Shown here piece by piece: positions 1-6,646 of a DNA stretch of 17,509 bases (its first letter is position 1; every line of letters begins with the position of its first letter). Source of the stretch: Methanobacteriaceae archaeon (lineage in GTDB: Archaea > Methanobacteriota > Methanobacteria > Methanobacteriales > Methanobacteriaceae). The position numbers and the translations under genes were made by a program. Location: positions 7,300-24,808 of the forward strand of contig WOYJ01000111.1 in assembly GCA_011620845.1 (NCBI GenBank), read 5' to 3'. The notes beneath the pieces are model-generated. The model was not told the DNA's origin and searched no databases. It saw nothing but the letters and a program-made list of their open reading frames with translations.

Positions 1-54
1 GGTCGAACTAATATGAAGTCGAACTAATTTTTATATGAAGTCGAACTAATTTTT
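1..54. repeat. 22-bp tandem repeat upstream of the first modB
   Basis: Two identical 22-base units abut at 11-32 and 33-54, and a partial third unit at 1-12 runs off the left edge. Each unit holds the core AGTCGAACTAAT followed by a T run. The core contains the small inverted repeat AGT-N3-ACT. The array ends 11 bases before the modB start codon, so it may be an operator or leader element of the transporter operon. A similar element with a different 3-base centre lies at 4849-4863, before modE. Function is inferred from position only. Confidence 0.75.
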
Positions 55-65
55 AAAAGATTAAC

Positions 66-857
66 ATGAGGAAACTAGATCATACCACCATCTTCTTTGC
101 CATAATGGGATCATTCCTGTTTTTCTTCATCTTAATCCCCATCGTTAACCTGATGGCGTCCGCCAATCCGGGTATAATTTTTGAAAATCTTCAAAACCAG
201 GAAGTGATGGGGGCCCTGTTCCTCAGTATCTACTGCGCACTGGGAGCGACTATCATAGCCCTGTTATGTGGAGTGCCACTGGCTTACATCCTGGCCAGGC
301 ATGATTTCTGGGGAAAGGGCTTCGTCGAATCTGTAATAGATGTACCCCTGGTAATTCCCCATACCGTGACTGGTATAATCCTTTTATTAGTCTTTAATCC
401 CGGTGGCATCTTTGGACAACCACTATCACATATAGGCCTTACTTTCAGCGACGCCATTCCCGGAATAATTATGGCCATGCTCTTTGCCAGTGCTTCCTTT
501 GTGGTGAACTCTTCCAGGGAAGGATTTGAAAGTGTCGACCCCCGTATGGAGAAAGTAGCCCGTACATTGGGTTCCGGATCCCTTAAAACCTTCTTTATAA
601 TAACATTACCTTTATCAGTGCGGAACGTGGTTGTGGGGTCCATAATGTGCTGGGCCCGGGCTATAAGCGAATTTGGTGCCATCGTAATTCTAGCCTACTA
701 TCCTACTACCGCTCCTGTCCTTATTTACCGGCGTTTTGTTGATTTCGGTTTACAAGAATCGATACCAGTAGCCGTTCTCTTAATATCGGTATGTTTAGTC
801 CTTTTTTTAATAGTCAGATTACTCATCAGCAGGTGGAAAACTTATGATAAAGATTGA
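66..857 (+). CDS. modB: Molybdate/tungstate ABC transporter permease (ModB/WtpB type)
   Basis: Integral membrane permease of a group-6 oxyanion importer, 263 residues with about six hydrophobic segments, the first at residues 9-31. The cytoplasmic coupling loop, where the ATPase docks, is visible as VARTLGSGSLKTFF with ITLPLS following, near residues 164-184. The next block, ARAISEFGA followed by AYYPTTAPVLIY, is typical of the archaeal ModB/WtpB family known from Archaeoglobus ModBC. It overlaps the downstream ATPase gene by 14 bases, so the two are translationally coupled. The cognate substrate-binding protein is not visible and should lie left of the window. No strong ribosome binding site precedes the ATG. 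It differs clearly from the second permease at 2961-3749. Whether it prefers tungstate or molybdate cannot be read from the sequence. Confidence 0.9.
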   Translation: MRKLDHTTIFFAIMGSFLFFFILIPIVNLMASANPGIIFENLQNQEVMGALFLSIYCALGATIIALLCGVPLAYILARHDFWGKGFVESVIDVPLVIPHTVTGIILLLVFNPGGIFGQPLSHIGLTFSDAIPGIIMAMLFASASFVVNSSREGFESVDPRMEKVARTLGSGSLKTFFIITLPLSVRNVVVGSIMCWARAISEFGAIVILAYYPTTAPVLIYRRFVDFGLQESIPVAVLLISVCLVLFLIVRLLISRWKTYDKD

Positions 858-1890
858 AAACCTGAGCAGGAATTGGAAGGAATTTCAGATAGATCAGGTT
901 AATTTACAGATTAAAACCGGTGAATACTTCGTTATCTTAGGTCCCAGCGGATCTGGTAAGACTCTGCTTTTAGAATTAATTGCAGGGATGTGGCCCACTG
1001 ATTCAGGGGAAATATACGTAGATAATAAAAATATAACGGACACTCCACTTGAAAAGAGGGGTGTGGGATTTGTCTACCAGAACTACATGTTATTCCCCCA
1101 TAAAACCGTCTTTGAAAACATCTCCTTCGGCTTAAATATGAAAAAAGTGGATAAAAAGGAAGTAAAGATCAGGGTAAATGAGATGATGAAGCTCCTTAAC
1201 ATCGATCATCTGGCACACCGCCTGCCAAGGACTCTAAGCGGGGGTGAACAGCAACGGACTGCCCTGGCCAGGGCCCTTATAATAAATCCCAAGGTGTTAC
1301 TTATGGACGAACCATTGAGTGCCCTGGACAGGAAGACCAGGAATGATTTAATCCGTCAGATGAAAGAACTGCACCAGAAGTTTGATATAACCATGGTCCA
1401 TGTGACCCATAACTTCGACGAAGCCCTGGCACTGGCAGATCGTATCGCCATCATGAAAGATGGGCGAATATCACAGGTGGGAAATTCCACAGAAATCTTC
1501 AGACACCCAGCAGATAAGTTTGTGGCCGATTTTGTAGGGGTAGAAAATATATTTGAAGGTTTTGCCAAAAAAGACGGAGAGAGACTGACTATAATAGATA
1601 CTGGTAAAGTATTTATATATTCCACCGAACCAAAGAAAGGTCCAGTCCATATGACGGTACGGCCGGAAGATATTATATTATCCAGTAAAAAAGTTGAAAC
1701 CAGTGCTAGAAATGTATTTAAAGGAAAAATTACAGAAATAATCGATAATGGTGCTTTAATAAAGTTAACAGTTGATATTGGAGAACCTATCATGGTATTT
1801 TTAACCCGTCAATCTTTTATCGAAATGGAATTAAATATTGGAAAGGATGTTTGGACTTATTTTAAGGCAACAGCCGTGCATACATTTTGA
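844..1890 (+). CDS. modC: Molybdate/tungstate ABC transporter ATP-binding protein with C-terminal sensor domain
   Basis: Cytoplasmic ATPase that drives the permease encoded just upstream. The 348 residues show Walker A GPSGSGKT (33-40), Q-loop Q79, the signature LSGGEQQR (131-138), Walker B LLMDEP with D155/E156, and the switch histidine H189. About 115 residues follow the nucleotide-binding domain (roughly 232-348). They form the regulatory TOBE/Mop-like part, with RPEDI, then RNVFKGKI and a final IGKDVWTYFKA. In Methanosarcina ModBC an equivalent C-terminal domain binds oxyanion and inhibits transport. An AGGTGG ribosome binding site at 831-836 lies inside the end of modB and supports this ATG. 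The matching module occurs in both ModE-like proteins of this window. The annotation as an oxyanion importer ATPase is firm; the exact metal is not. Confidence 0.92.
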   Translation: MIKIENLSRNWKEFQIDQVNLQIKTGEYFVILGPSGSGKTLLLELIAGMWPTDSGEIYVDNKNITDTPLEKRGVGFVYQNYMLFPHKTVFENISFGLNMKKVDKKEVKIRVNEMMKLLNIDHLAHRLPRTLSGGEQQRTALARALIINPKVLLMDEPLSALDRKTRNDLIRQMKELHQKFDITMVHVTHNFDEALALADRIAIMKDGRISQVGNSTEIFRHPADKFVADFVGVENIFEGFAKKDGERLTIIDTGKVFIYSTEPKKGPVHMTVRPEDIILSSKKVETSARNVFKGKITEIIDNGALIKLTVDIGEPIMVFLTRQSFIEMELNIGKDVWTYFKATAVHTF

Positions 1891-1949
1891 TCACTGTTAA
1901 TTCTTTAATTTTCTATTAGTATGATATTTAAATCGTGGTAAACAGTTTA

Positions 1950-1963
1950 AATTCTAAAGAATT
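1950..1963. other. Short perfect inverted repeat after modC
   Basis: AATTCT and AGAATT flank an AA centre, 60 bases after the modC stop codon and about 55 bases before the modA TATA box. It could be part of transcript 3'-end processing or an upstream regulatory site. No T-tract typical of a terminator follows directly, so its role is open. Confidence 0.35.
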
Positions 1964-2010
1964 ATTTAATATCATTGTTTTCTCATTATCTTCCTGGTTT
2001 CTTGATAGCG

Positions 2011-2025
2011 ATATGTATATATATT
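2011..2025 (+). promoter_or_regulatory. modA promoter TATA region
   Basis: A TATATATAT stretch at 2016-2024, preceded by a purine-containing element (AGCGATA), matches an archaeal BRE/TATA arrangement. Transcription would then start near 2045, about 30-45 bases before the modA coding region, which leaves room for the ribosome binding site. Inferred from pattern and spacing. Confidence 0.55.
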
Positions 2026-2050
2026 CATTTGGATAAAATTTTTTTAAAGA

Positions 2051-2066
2051 GTTTACATCTGTAAAC
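2051..2066. promoter_or_regulatory. Candidate operator of modABC (palindrome)
   Basis: A perfect inverted repeat, GTTTACA and TGTAAAC around a TC centre, lies about 6-21 bases after the predicted transcription start of modA. A dimeric repressor bound here would block transcription of the whole modABC unit. The ModE-like protein encoded four genes downstream is the natural candidate. The sequence does not resemble the E. coli ModE box (CGTTATAT half-sites), so the assignment rests on position. Confidence 0.5.
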
Positions 2067-2075
2067 TTCTAATTA

Positions 2076-2888
2076 TTGGAGTGTGATAATATAAGTACCA
2101 GAAATATTGTAATAATTGCAATTATAGCAATTGTGATTATAGTAGCCGGTTTGTACGCCAGTGGTATGTTGACAGGCGGAACTGCAGAAGGAAACATCAC
2201 CGTGGTGGCTGGAGCCGGTACTATGTCGACTATGAACGATTTAAAAGCAGAGTTCGAGAAAAAATATCCAGGAACCACTGTTAACATACAGTATGGAAAC
2301 AGTGCCGAAATTTTCTCCATATTAGAATCCCAGAAAAGCGCTGATCTGGTGGTACCCGGAGACCTTGCATTTATGGACAACGCGAAAAATAAGGGATACC
2401 TGGTCAACGATACCATTACACCTTTAGTGTACCACATACCAGTTATCGGTGTTCAGAAAGGGAATCCTAAAAACATTACCAACATATCCGATCTGGGCCA
2501 AGCAGGACTTAAAGTTGGTCTGGGGGATGTTAACGGTACAGCGGTGGGTAAACAAGCAGTGAAATTGTTGAATAAAACCGGAAATCTGGAGGCTGTTAGA
2601 GCAAACGTAGTCGTCTATGCACCTACAGTCAATCAACTTCTGACCTACCTTACCTCAGGACAGGTCGATGCAGCGATAGTGATGAACGATTCAGCTCAAA
2701 AAGCTGCTCAGGAAGGTAAAATAGACATCATAGCCATCCCAGAAGATCAAAACGAGATTGGAACCATCGGTGTGGCTTTAACTGTTTTCAGTGAAAATGA
2801 AAACACCGCCCAGAAATTCCTGGAGTTCATATCCTCTCCGGAAGGTATGGCTATCTGGGAGAAACACGGCTTCCCACCCGTGAAATAA
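2076..2888 (+). CDS. modA: Molybdate/tungstate-binding periplasmic-type protein (ModA family)
   Basis: Extracytoplasmic substrate-binding protein of the second oxyanion importer, about 265-270 residues. A hydrophobic anchor (IVIIAIIAIVIIVAGLY) follows a very short N-terminus; no lipobox cysteine is seen, so it is probably held by an uncleaved anchor. The mature part starts around VVAGAGTMSTMNDL and shows ModA-like features: GNSAEIFSILE, SADLVVPGD, VGLGDVNGTAVGK and a C-terminal SPEGMAIWEKHGF. It heads a modA-modB-modC unit. The start is unusual. No ATG or GTG lies upstream of the anchor in frame. The coordinates use TTG at 2076, but the only good ribosome binding site (GGAG at 2078-2081 running into TGAT at 2084-2087) lies after it and points to an ATA codon at 2091. 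Confidence 0.88.
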   Translation: MECDNISTRNIVIIAIIAIVIIVAGLYASGMLTGGTAEGNITVVAGAGTMSTMNDLKAEFEKKYPGTTVNIQYGNSAEIFSILESQKSADLVVPGDLAFMDNAKNKGYLVNDTITPLVYHIPVIGVQKGNPKNITNISDLGQAGLKVGLGDVNGTAVGKQAVKLLNKTGNLEAVRANVVVYAPTVNQLLTYLTSGQVDAAIVMNDSAQKAAQEGKIDIIAIPEDQNEIGTIGVALTVFSENENTAQKFLEFISSPEGMAIWEKHGFPPVK

Positions 2889-2960
2889 ATCAATTGAACA
2901 GAATGGATATGAATGGTTTTCCGTTTGAAGTCATTAAATGAATTATAAAAGTAGATAAAA

Positions 2961-3749
2961 ATGAGAAGTAAACTGGAATTATCCTTCATATCCATAGCTT
3001 TTATTTTTACATGTATCCTGTTCATTATTATTGGGAGTATTTTTCTAATCCCCTCATTTGAAGGATTTTTAAATGCACTTTTTTCTGATGAGATACAATT
3101 CGCACTGAGATTAACTCTTTCCACTTCCATCATCGCTGCGTCCTGTGTGATGCTGGTGGCCATCCCCACCGCATATTCCCTGGCCAGATACGATTTCCCC
3201 TTAAAAAGTGTGGTAAAGAGCATCATAGATATTCCCATGGCCTTTCCAGAAATTGTGCTTGGTATAGCCATATTGATGATGTTCGGTAACCAATTCCTGT
3301 GGAACGTGCTGCAGAACCTGGGAATTGACATTGTATTTACCACCGCAGGCGTAATCGTCGCTCAATTTTTTGTGGCCTTTCCCTATTCAGTACGGATACT
3401 TTATTCAACCTTCAACTATGTTAATCCCCGGTATGAGTTCGTCTCCAGAAGTTTAGGTTATGGAGAATTTGAAACACTGAAGAATATAACTTTACCACTC
3501 GCGAGAGGTGGAATATTCGCTTCTTTGGTGGTCACCATTGCCCGGTGCATCGGGACCTTTGGAGCGGTTTTACTGGTGGGTGGGGGAACTTATCTAAAAA
3601 CAGAAACCCTGTCTATAGCTATTTACTATAATTTATCCCTGGGAAATATTGACAACGCCATAACAGCCGCTATTATACTGGTTGTAATATCATTTATAGC
3701 AATTTTCGTCCTGGAAAAATATACCTATAAGGATATGGAGGGAGTTTGA
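2961..3749 (+). CDS. modB: Molybdate ABC transporter permease (ModB)
   Basis: Second permease, 262 residues with about six membrane segments. The cytoplasmic coupling loop reads SRSLGYGEFETLKNITLPLA (about residues 161-180). The classical ModB block ARCIGTFGAVLLVGGG followed by KTETLSIAIY lies downstream, close to the bacterial ModB form ARxIGEFGA. It sits 72 bases after modA and 4 bases before the ATPase gene, so it belongs to the modABC unit. The ribosome binding site before the ATG is weak. It is distinctly more like standard ModB than the permease at 66-857, which means the window encodes two different transporters rather than a recent duplication. Confidence 0.92.
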   Translation: MRSKLELSFISIAFIFTCILFIIIGSIFLIPSFEGFLNALFSDEIQFALRLTLSTSIIAASCVMLVAIPTAYSLARYDFPLKSVVKSIIDIPMAFPEIVLGIAILMMFGNQFLWNVLQNLGIDIVFTTAGVIVAQFFVAFPYSVRILYSTFNYVNPRYEFVSRSLGYGEFETLKNITLPLARGGIFASLVVTIARCIGTFGAVLLVGGGTYLKTETLSIAIYYNLSLGNIDNAITAAIILVVISFIAIFVLEKYTYKDMEGV

Positions 3750-3753
3750 ATCC

Positions 3754-4827
3754 ATGTTTTTAGAAGTTAACAATTTAAGCGTGGACCTGGGCCTATTCCA
3801 TCTGGTGGATGTTAACATTGGCCTGGAGAAAGAAGATTACATGGTTATTATTGGGCCTACCGGTTCTGGAAAGTCAGTGCTTTTAGAAACTATCGCTGGT
3901 TTTTACCGTCCCCAATCAGGTAGAATATTCCTGGAAGGTAAAGATATCACCCATCTTACCCCGGAAAAAAGAGGTATCAGCATCATTTACCAGGACTATG
4001 TTCTTTTCCCCCATATGAGCGTATTTGAAAACATAGCTTATGGACTGAAAAAGAGGATTGAAGATAAAGAAATTATAGAATCCATGGTCATTGATATTGC
4101 CAAACACCTTAAAATTAGTCATTTGCTTGATAGAAACCCTGAAACCCTGAGTGGTGGGGAAAAACAGCGCACAGCCATAGCCCGATCCCTGATCGTGGAG
4201 CCAAATCTTCTGTTGATGGATGAACCGTTCAGTGCCCTGGATGTAAACACTCAAACCTATATGGCAGACCTCCTTAAAAAGGCAGTAAGCGATTACCAAA
4301 CGACGTGTATACATGTGAGCCATAACTTCAATGATGTGTGGAGTTTAGCTGAGCAGGTGGCGGTGATGAGAGACGGGGAAATTCTACAGCAGGGTGAGGT
4401 GGCCGATGTTTTCTCCAAGCCCCGTCATGATTTTGTGGCTGACTTCGTGGGTGTGCGCAACATATTCCAGGGAGAGGTGGTTGGTAGTGGTAAGGGCATC
4501 ACCGATGTAGAAATTGATAAAAATTTGGTTTTACACAGCTCAGATGCATATAATACTGATTTTAAAGAAGTAATAGTGGTTATAAGACCCGAAAACATAA
4601 TATTTTCCAATCAACCCTTCGTATCATCCATTAGAAATCAGTTAAAGGGCATAGTCACTGGGGTTGTACTTATAGGCCCCACTGTCTGGGTAGAAGTATA
4701 TGTACACGGTACTAGCTTTAAAGGAATAATAACACCCAGTTCACTGGATATACTGGGAATAAAAAAAGGCAACGAAATTTATTTAAGTTTTAAATCTGTT
4801 AACGTTAAATTAATAGATAAAGACTGA
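3754..4827 (+). CDS. modC: Molybdate ABC transporter ATP-binding protein with C-terminal sensor domain
   Basis: ATPase of the second importer, 357 residues. It has Walker A GPTGSGKS (34-41), Q-loop Q80, signature LSGGEKQR (132-139), Walker B LLLMDEP (152-158) and switch histidine H190. After the conserved DFVGVRNIF (about 230-238) comes a 115-residue regulatory part with IRPENIIF and SSIRNQLKG, homologous in layout to that of the first ModC and to the ligand-binding half of the ModE proteins. A strong GGAGGGAG ribosome binding site at 3737-3744, inside the end of modB, supports this ATG. Oxyanion-dependent transport inhibition through the C-terminal domain is known for archaeal ModC relatives and is inferred here. 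Confidence 0.93.
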   Translation: MFLEVNNLSVDLGLFHLVDVNIGLEKEDYMVIIGPTGSGKSVLLETIAGFYRPQSGRIFLEGKDITHLTPEKRGISIIYQDYVLFPHMSVFENIAYGLKKRIEDKEIIESMVIDIAKHLKISHLLDRNPETLSGGEKQRTAIARSLIVEPNLLLMDEPFSALDVNTQTYMADLLKKAVSDYQTTCIHVSHNFNDVWSLAEQVAVMRDGEILQQGEVADVFSKPRHDFVADFVGVRNIFQGEVVGSGKGITDVEIDKNLVLHSSDAYNTDFKEVIVVIRPENIIFSNQPFVSSIRNQLKGIVTGVVLIGPTVWVEVYVHGTSFKGIITPSSLDILGIKKGNEIYLSFKSVNVKLIDKD

Positions 4828-4848
4828 TCTTAATCCACGTAATTTTAG

Positions 4849-4863
4849 AGTGCGACTAATTTT
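4849..4863 (+). promoter_or_regulatory. Element resembling the left-end repeat, upstream of modE
   Basis: AGT-GCG-ACTAATTTT matches the left-end repeat core AGT-CGA-ACTAATTTT at all positions except the three central bases. It lies about 30 bases upstream of the predicted TATA box of modE. Two occurrences in front of molybdenum/tungsten genes suggest a shared binding site, possibly for autoregulation by ModE. Inference from similarity and position. Confidence 0.4.
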
Positions 4864-4887
4864 CTTCCAAAACTTTATCCTAACCTG

Positions 4888-4906
4888 GGAAAATATATAC
4901 TATAGA
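4888..4906 (+). promoter_or_regulatory. modE promoter (BRE/TATA)
   Basis: GGGAAAA followed by TATATAC is a good archaeal BRE plus TATA box. It predicts a transcript start near 4921 and a leader of about 40 bases to the modE ATG, which has a GAGGGAT ribosome binding site at about 4951-4957. Confidence 0.55.
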
Positions 4907-4962
4907 CAATTACTTATTAAATCTAATTTCCGTCATTATTTAAATATGATAGAGGGATTTTC

Positions 4963-5655
4963 ATGAACAGATCAAAAGATGGGCCACAATATCGTTTGAA
5001 ATTTGATGATAGTATATTATTGATTGACAAGAAGAAGTTCACTCTCTTAAAGTTTATAGATGAATGTGGTTCTATAACCAATGCATCTAAAAAGGCAGAT
5101 ATTCCCTATCGCAGTGCTTTAAAGTACATTGAAGATCTGGAAAGGGAACTTAACAAAAGCATTGTATCTACCCAGAGAGGGGGGAAAGGTGGGGGTGGTG
5201 AAAGCAAACTCACCAGCCAAGGTAAAGCTATCCTTAAAGAGTACAGAAAAGTGGAAAGTATACTGAAAATGCACGCTGATGTTAACGAAATTGAAGGTTA
5301 CATCAAGGAGATAGATTATGAAAACAAGATCGCCATAATATACCTTGGTGAGAAAAAAGTTATACTCCCACTGCGTGGGAATTTCAAAGTCGGTGATCGG
5401 GCTCTGGTGTTGATAAGTCCTGAAGATATCTTCGTGATGTTAAAGCCCCAGGAATCAAGTGTGAGAAATATCTTTCCGGGTAAAATCATCGGCATGGAAC
5501 TTAAAAATCATCTGGTCCGGTTAAATGTAGCTGTTGAAGATATTACCCTCTTCGTGGACATAACAGAATACGCCAGGGAACAATTGGATTTACATCTGGG
5601 TAAAGATATATATATAGGCTTTAAAGCCGCTGCACTGGCCATGGTTAAAATATGA
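4963..5655 (+). CDS. modE: ModE-like molybdate/tungstate-responsive transcriptional regulator
   Basis: DNA-binding regulator of 230 residues. The N-terminal winged helix (about 20-105) carries the ModE hallmarks: CGSITNASKKADIPYRSALK, then IVSTQRGGKGGGGESKLT and GKAILKEY, corresponding to the bacterial ModE GGKGGGG wing. The C-terminal part (about 108-230) is an oxyanion-binding TOBE/Mop-like module with SPEDIFVML, SSVRNIFPGKI and LGKDIYIGFKA. The same module ends both ModC ATPases nearby. ModE proteins repress uptake genes when oxyanion is plentiful, so modABC, the left transporter and perhaps the fwd and mob genes are likely targets. It has its own promoter after modC. A second copy lies at the right end of the window, about 60% identical by eye. 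Confidence 0.92.
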   Translation: MNRSKDGPQYRLKFDDSILLIDKKKFTLLKFIDECGSITNASKKADIPYRSALKYIEDLERELNKSIVSTQRGGKGGGGESKLTSQGKAILKEYRKVESILKMHADVNEIEGYIKEIDYENKIAIIYLGEKKVILPLRGNFKVGDRALVLISPEDIFVMLKPQESSVRNIFPGKIIGMELKNHLVRLNVAVEDITLFVDITEYAREQLDLHLGKDIYIGFKAAALAMVKI

Positions 5656-5686
5656 AACTACCATAGCCCAAAAAAATTGAGTATAT

Positions 5687-5738
5687 ATATTTGATAAAAA
5701 AATTATTGATTGGAATATTTGATAAAATATTGATTGGA
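5687..5738. repeat. Imperfect direct repeat between convergent genes
   Basis: Two units at 5687-5714 and 5715-5738 agree base for base except for a 4-base insertion in the first. Both begin ATATTTGATAAAA and end TATTGATTGGA. A degraded third copy may continue to about 5762. The repeat fills the gap between modE (plus strand) and the small acidic protein gene (minus strand). With its T and A runs it may serve as a two-way transcription stop. Confidence 0.65.
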
Positions 5739-5780
5739 GTATTTTTAATAAAATAATGATTTAATCAATTAATTACTTTT

Positions 5781-6095
5781 TTATTCCACATCTGAGTCGC
5801 ATGCCTCGATGGTGATGATGGTGGGATCTTCTGTATCGTTGGGAATGTGTTTTATCTCAACTAAGTCGTCTTTTATTTCTTCCATATCGAGTTCAACAGT
5901 ATTTCCCAGTTCACTTTCCACTTGAACCTGTAATCTGCAGCTTTTACCCTCTTCACAGTCGTATTCTTCCACGTTTACAACTTCACCCGGGGTGAAGACC
6001 CGGTGGTATGATAATTCTAGAGTGTCAAATCTTTTTACATTGTTTCTTATGTATTCGACTGCCTCGTCACAGTCCATGGTTATTTTTTTCTCCAT
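5781..6095 (-). CDS. Small acidic protein of unknown function, paralog of its neighbour
   Basis: 104-residue, strongly acidic soluble protein; I recognise no named family. It aligns along its whole length with the 97-residue product of the next gene: both start with ME and a short strand, then have YI(R/K)NNV, DT(L/I)E(L/I)S, PGEV and IKDD(L/I)(V/L)EI(K/R)H. The pattern of alternating hydrophobic residues suggests a mainly beta fold. This copy has four cysteines (C9, C47, C53, C99) absent from the other, which could bind metal or be redox active. It sits downstream of the fwd operon on the same strand, separated by a likely terminator and its neighbour. Ribosome binding site AGGGG lies before the ATG. 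Function unknown; the location suggests, but does not show, a link to tungsten/molybdenum or Fwd biology. Confidence 0.8.
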   Translation of the reverse strand: MEKKITMDCDEAVEYIRNNVKRFDTLELSYHRVFTPGEVVNVEEYDCEEGKSCRLQVQVESELGNTVELDMEEIKDDLVEIKHIPNDTEDPTIITIEACDSDVE

Positions 6096-6165
6096 GATAA
6101 AATCCCCTACTATAATTCATCTATCCAAATATAATTAATTTAATGGTTTTATAGAAAATTTATTA

Positions 6166-6459
6166 CTATGCTTCTACGTTTATTATGGTAGATTTTTCAT
6201 CCTGAGTATGTCTAATTTCCAGGATATCATCCTTTATTCTCACTAAATCAACCTGGATGGTGTCGTTTACTAAATCGCCGTTGAGTTGCATCATCAATCT
6301 TAAACTTTCCACCTTCTCTTCCCCGTCTATTTCAATTCCCAGTACTTCGCCAGGGAGATAAATTCGGTTGAAGGATATTTCTATGGTATCATAGGTGTTT
6401 ACGTTATTTTTGATATAATCCAATACATCGTCACTATTTAGACTAATTTCTTCTTCCAT
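6166..6459 (-). CDS. Small acidic protein of unknown function, paralog of its neighbour
   Basis: 97-residue acidic soluble protein, the cysteine-free partner of the 104-residue protein encoded 70 bases downstream. Shared signatures are DDVLDYIKNNV near residue 10-20, DTIEISFNRIYLPGEV near 24-39 and RIKDDILEIRH near 73-83. The tandem arrangement indicates an old gene duplication with divergence. A clear TATA box for this strand lies at 6480-6497, so the pair is probably transcribed separately from the fwd genes, with a very short leader. No signal peptide, membrane segment or known catalytic motif is visible. Function unknown. Confidence 0.8.
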   Translation of the reverse strand: MEEEISLNSDDVLDYIKNNVNTYDTIEISFNRIYLPGEVLGIEIDGEEKVESLRLMMQLNGDLVNDTIQVDLVRIKDDILEIRHTQDEKSTIINVEA

Positions 6460-6479
6460 GTTATCATCGCACTTCGAAT

Positions 6480-6497
6480 CATTTATATAAAAATTTC
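6480..6497 (-). promoter_or_regulatory. Promoter of the small acidic protein pair
   Basis: On the minus strand GAAA is followed by TTTTTATATAAAT, a standard archaeal BRE/TATA. The predicted start, about 25 bases downstream, falls within a few bases of the ATG at 6459, so the transcript may be almost leaderless. Confidence 0.5.
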
Positions 6498-6610
6498 TTT
6501 TGCTATTTTATAGAAATTACTTTGCATTAACAATTTCATTATAATATTAGTTTGATAAAATAAAAACTTAATCTATTTAAAAATTAGTTAAAAAAATATT
6601 GAATTTGGAA

Positions 6611-6643
6611 ATAAAAATAAAAAAGGGGTAAAGGAAGTTTCCT
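6611..6643 (-). terminator. Terminator after fwdC
   Basis: Read on the minus strand, the fwdC stop codon is followed within a few bases by AGGAA-AC-TTCCT, a short perfect hairpin. CCCC and two T runs (TTTTTT, TTTTT) follow. T-rich tracts of this kind end archaeal transcripts, and it marks the end of the fwd operon. Confidence 0.6.
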
Positions 6644-6646
6644 AAC

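Noticed and set aside
1..54. Tandem repeats as a CRISPR array
   Set aside because: Units abut without unique spacers, only two full copies are visible, and no cas gene is present.
2926..2932. TGAAGTC shared by the left repeat, the modA-modB gap and 16506-16512 as a common operator
   Set aside because: The 7-base word also occurs inside coding regions and the flanks do not match, so chance explains it.
66..4827. The two permease/ATPase pairs as a recent tandem duplication
   Set aside because: The permeases differ throughout, including their coupling loops and family signatures, so they are two distinct transporter types.
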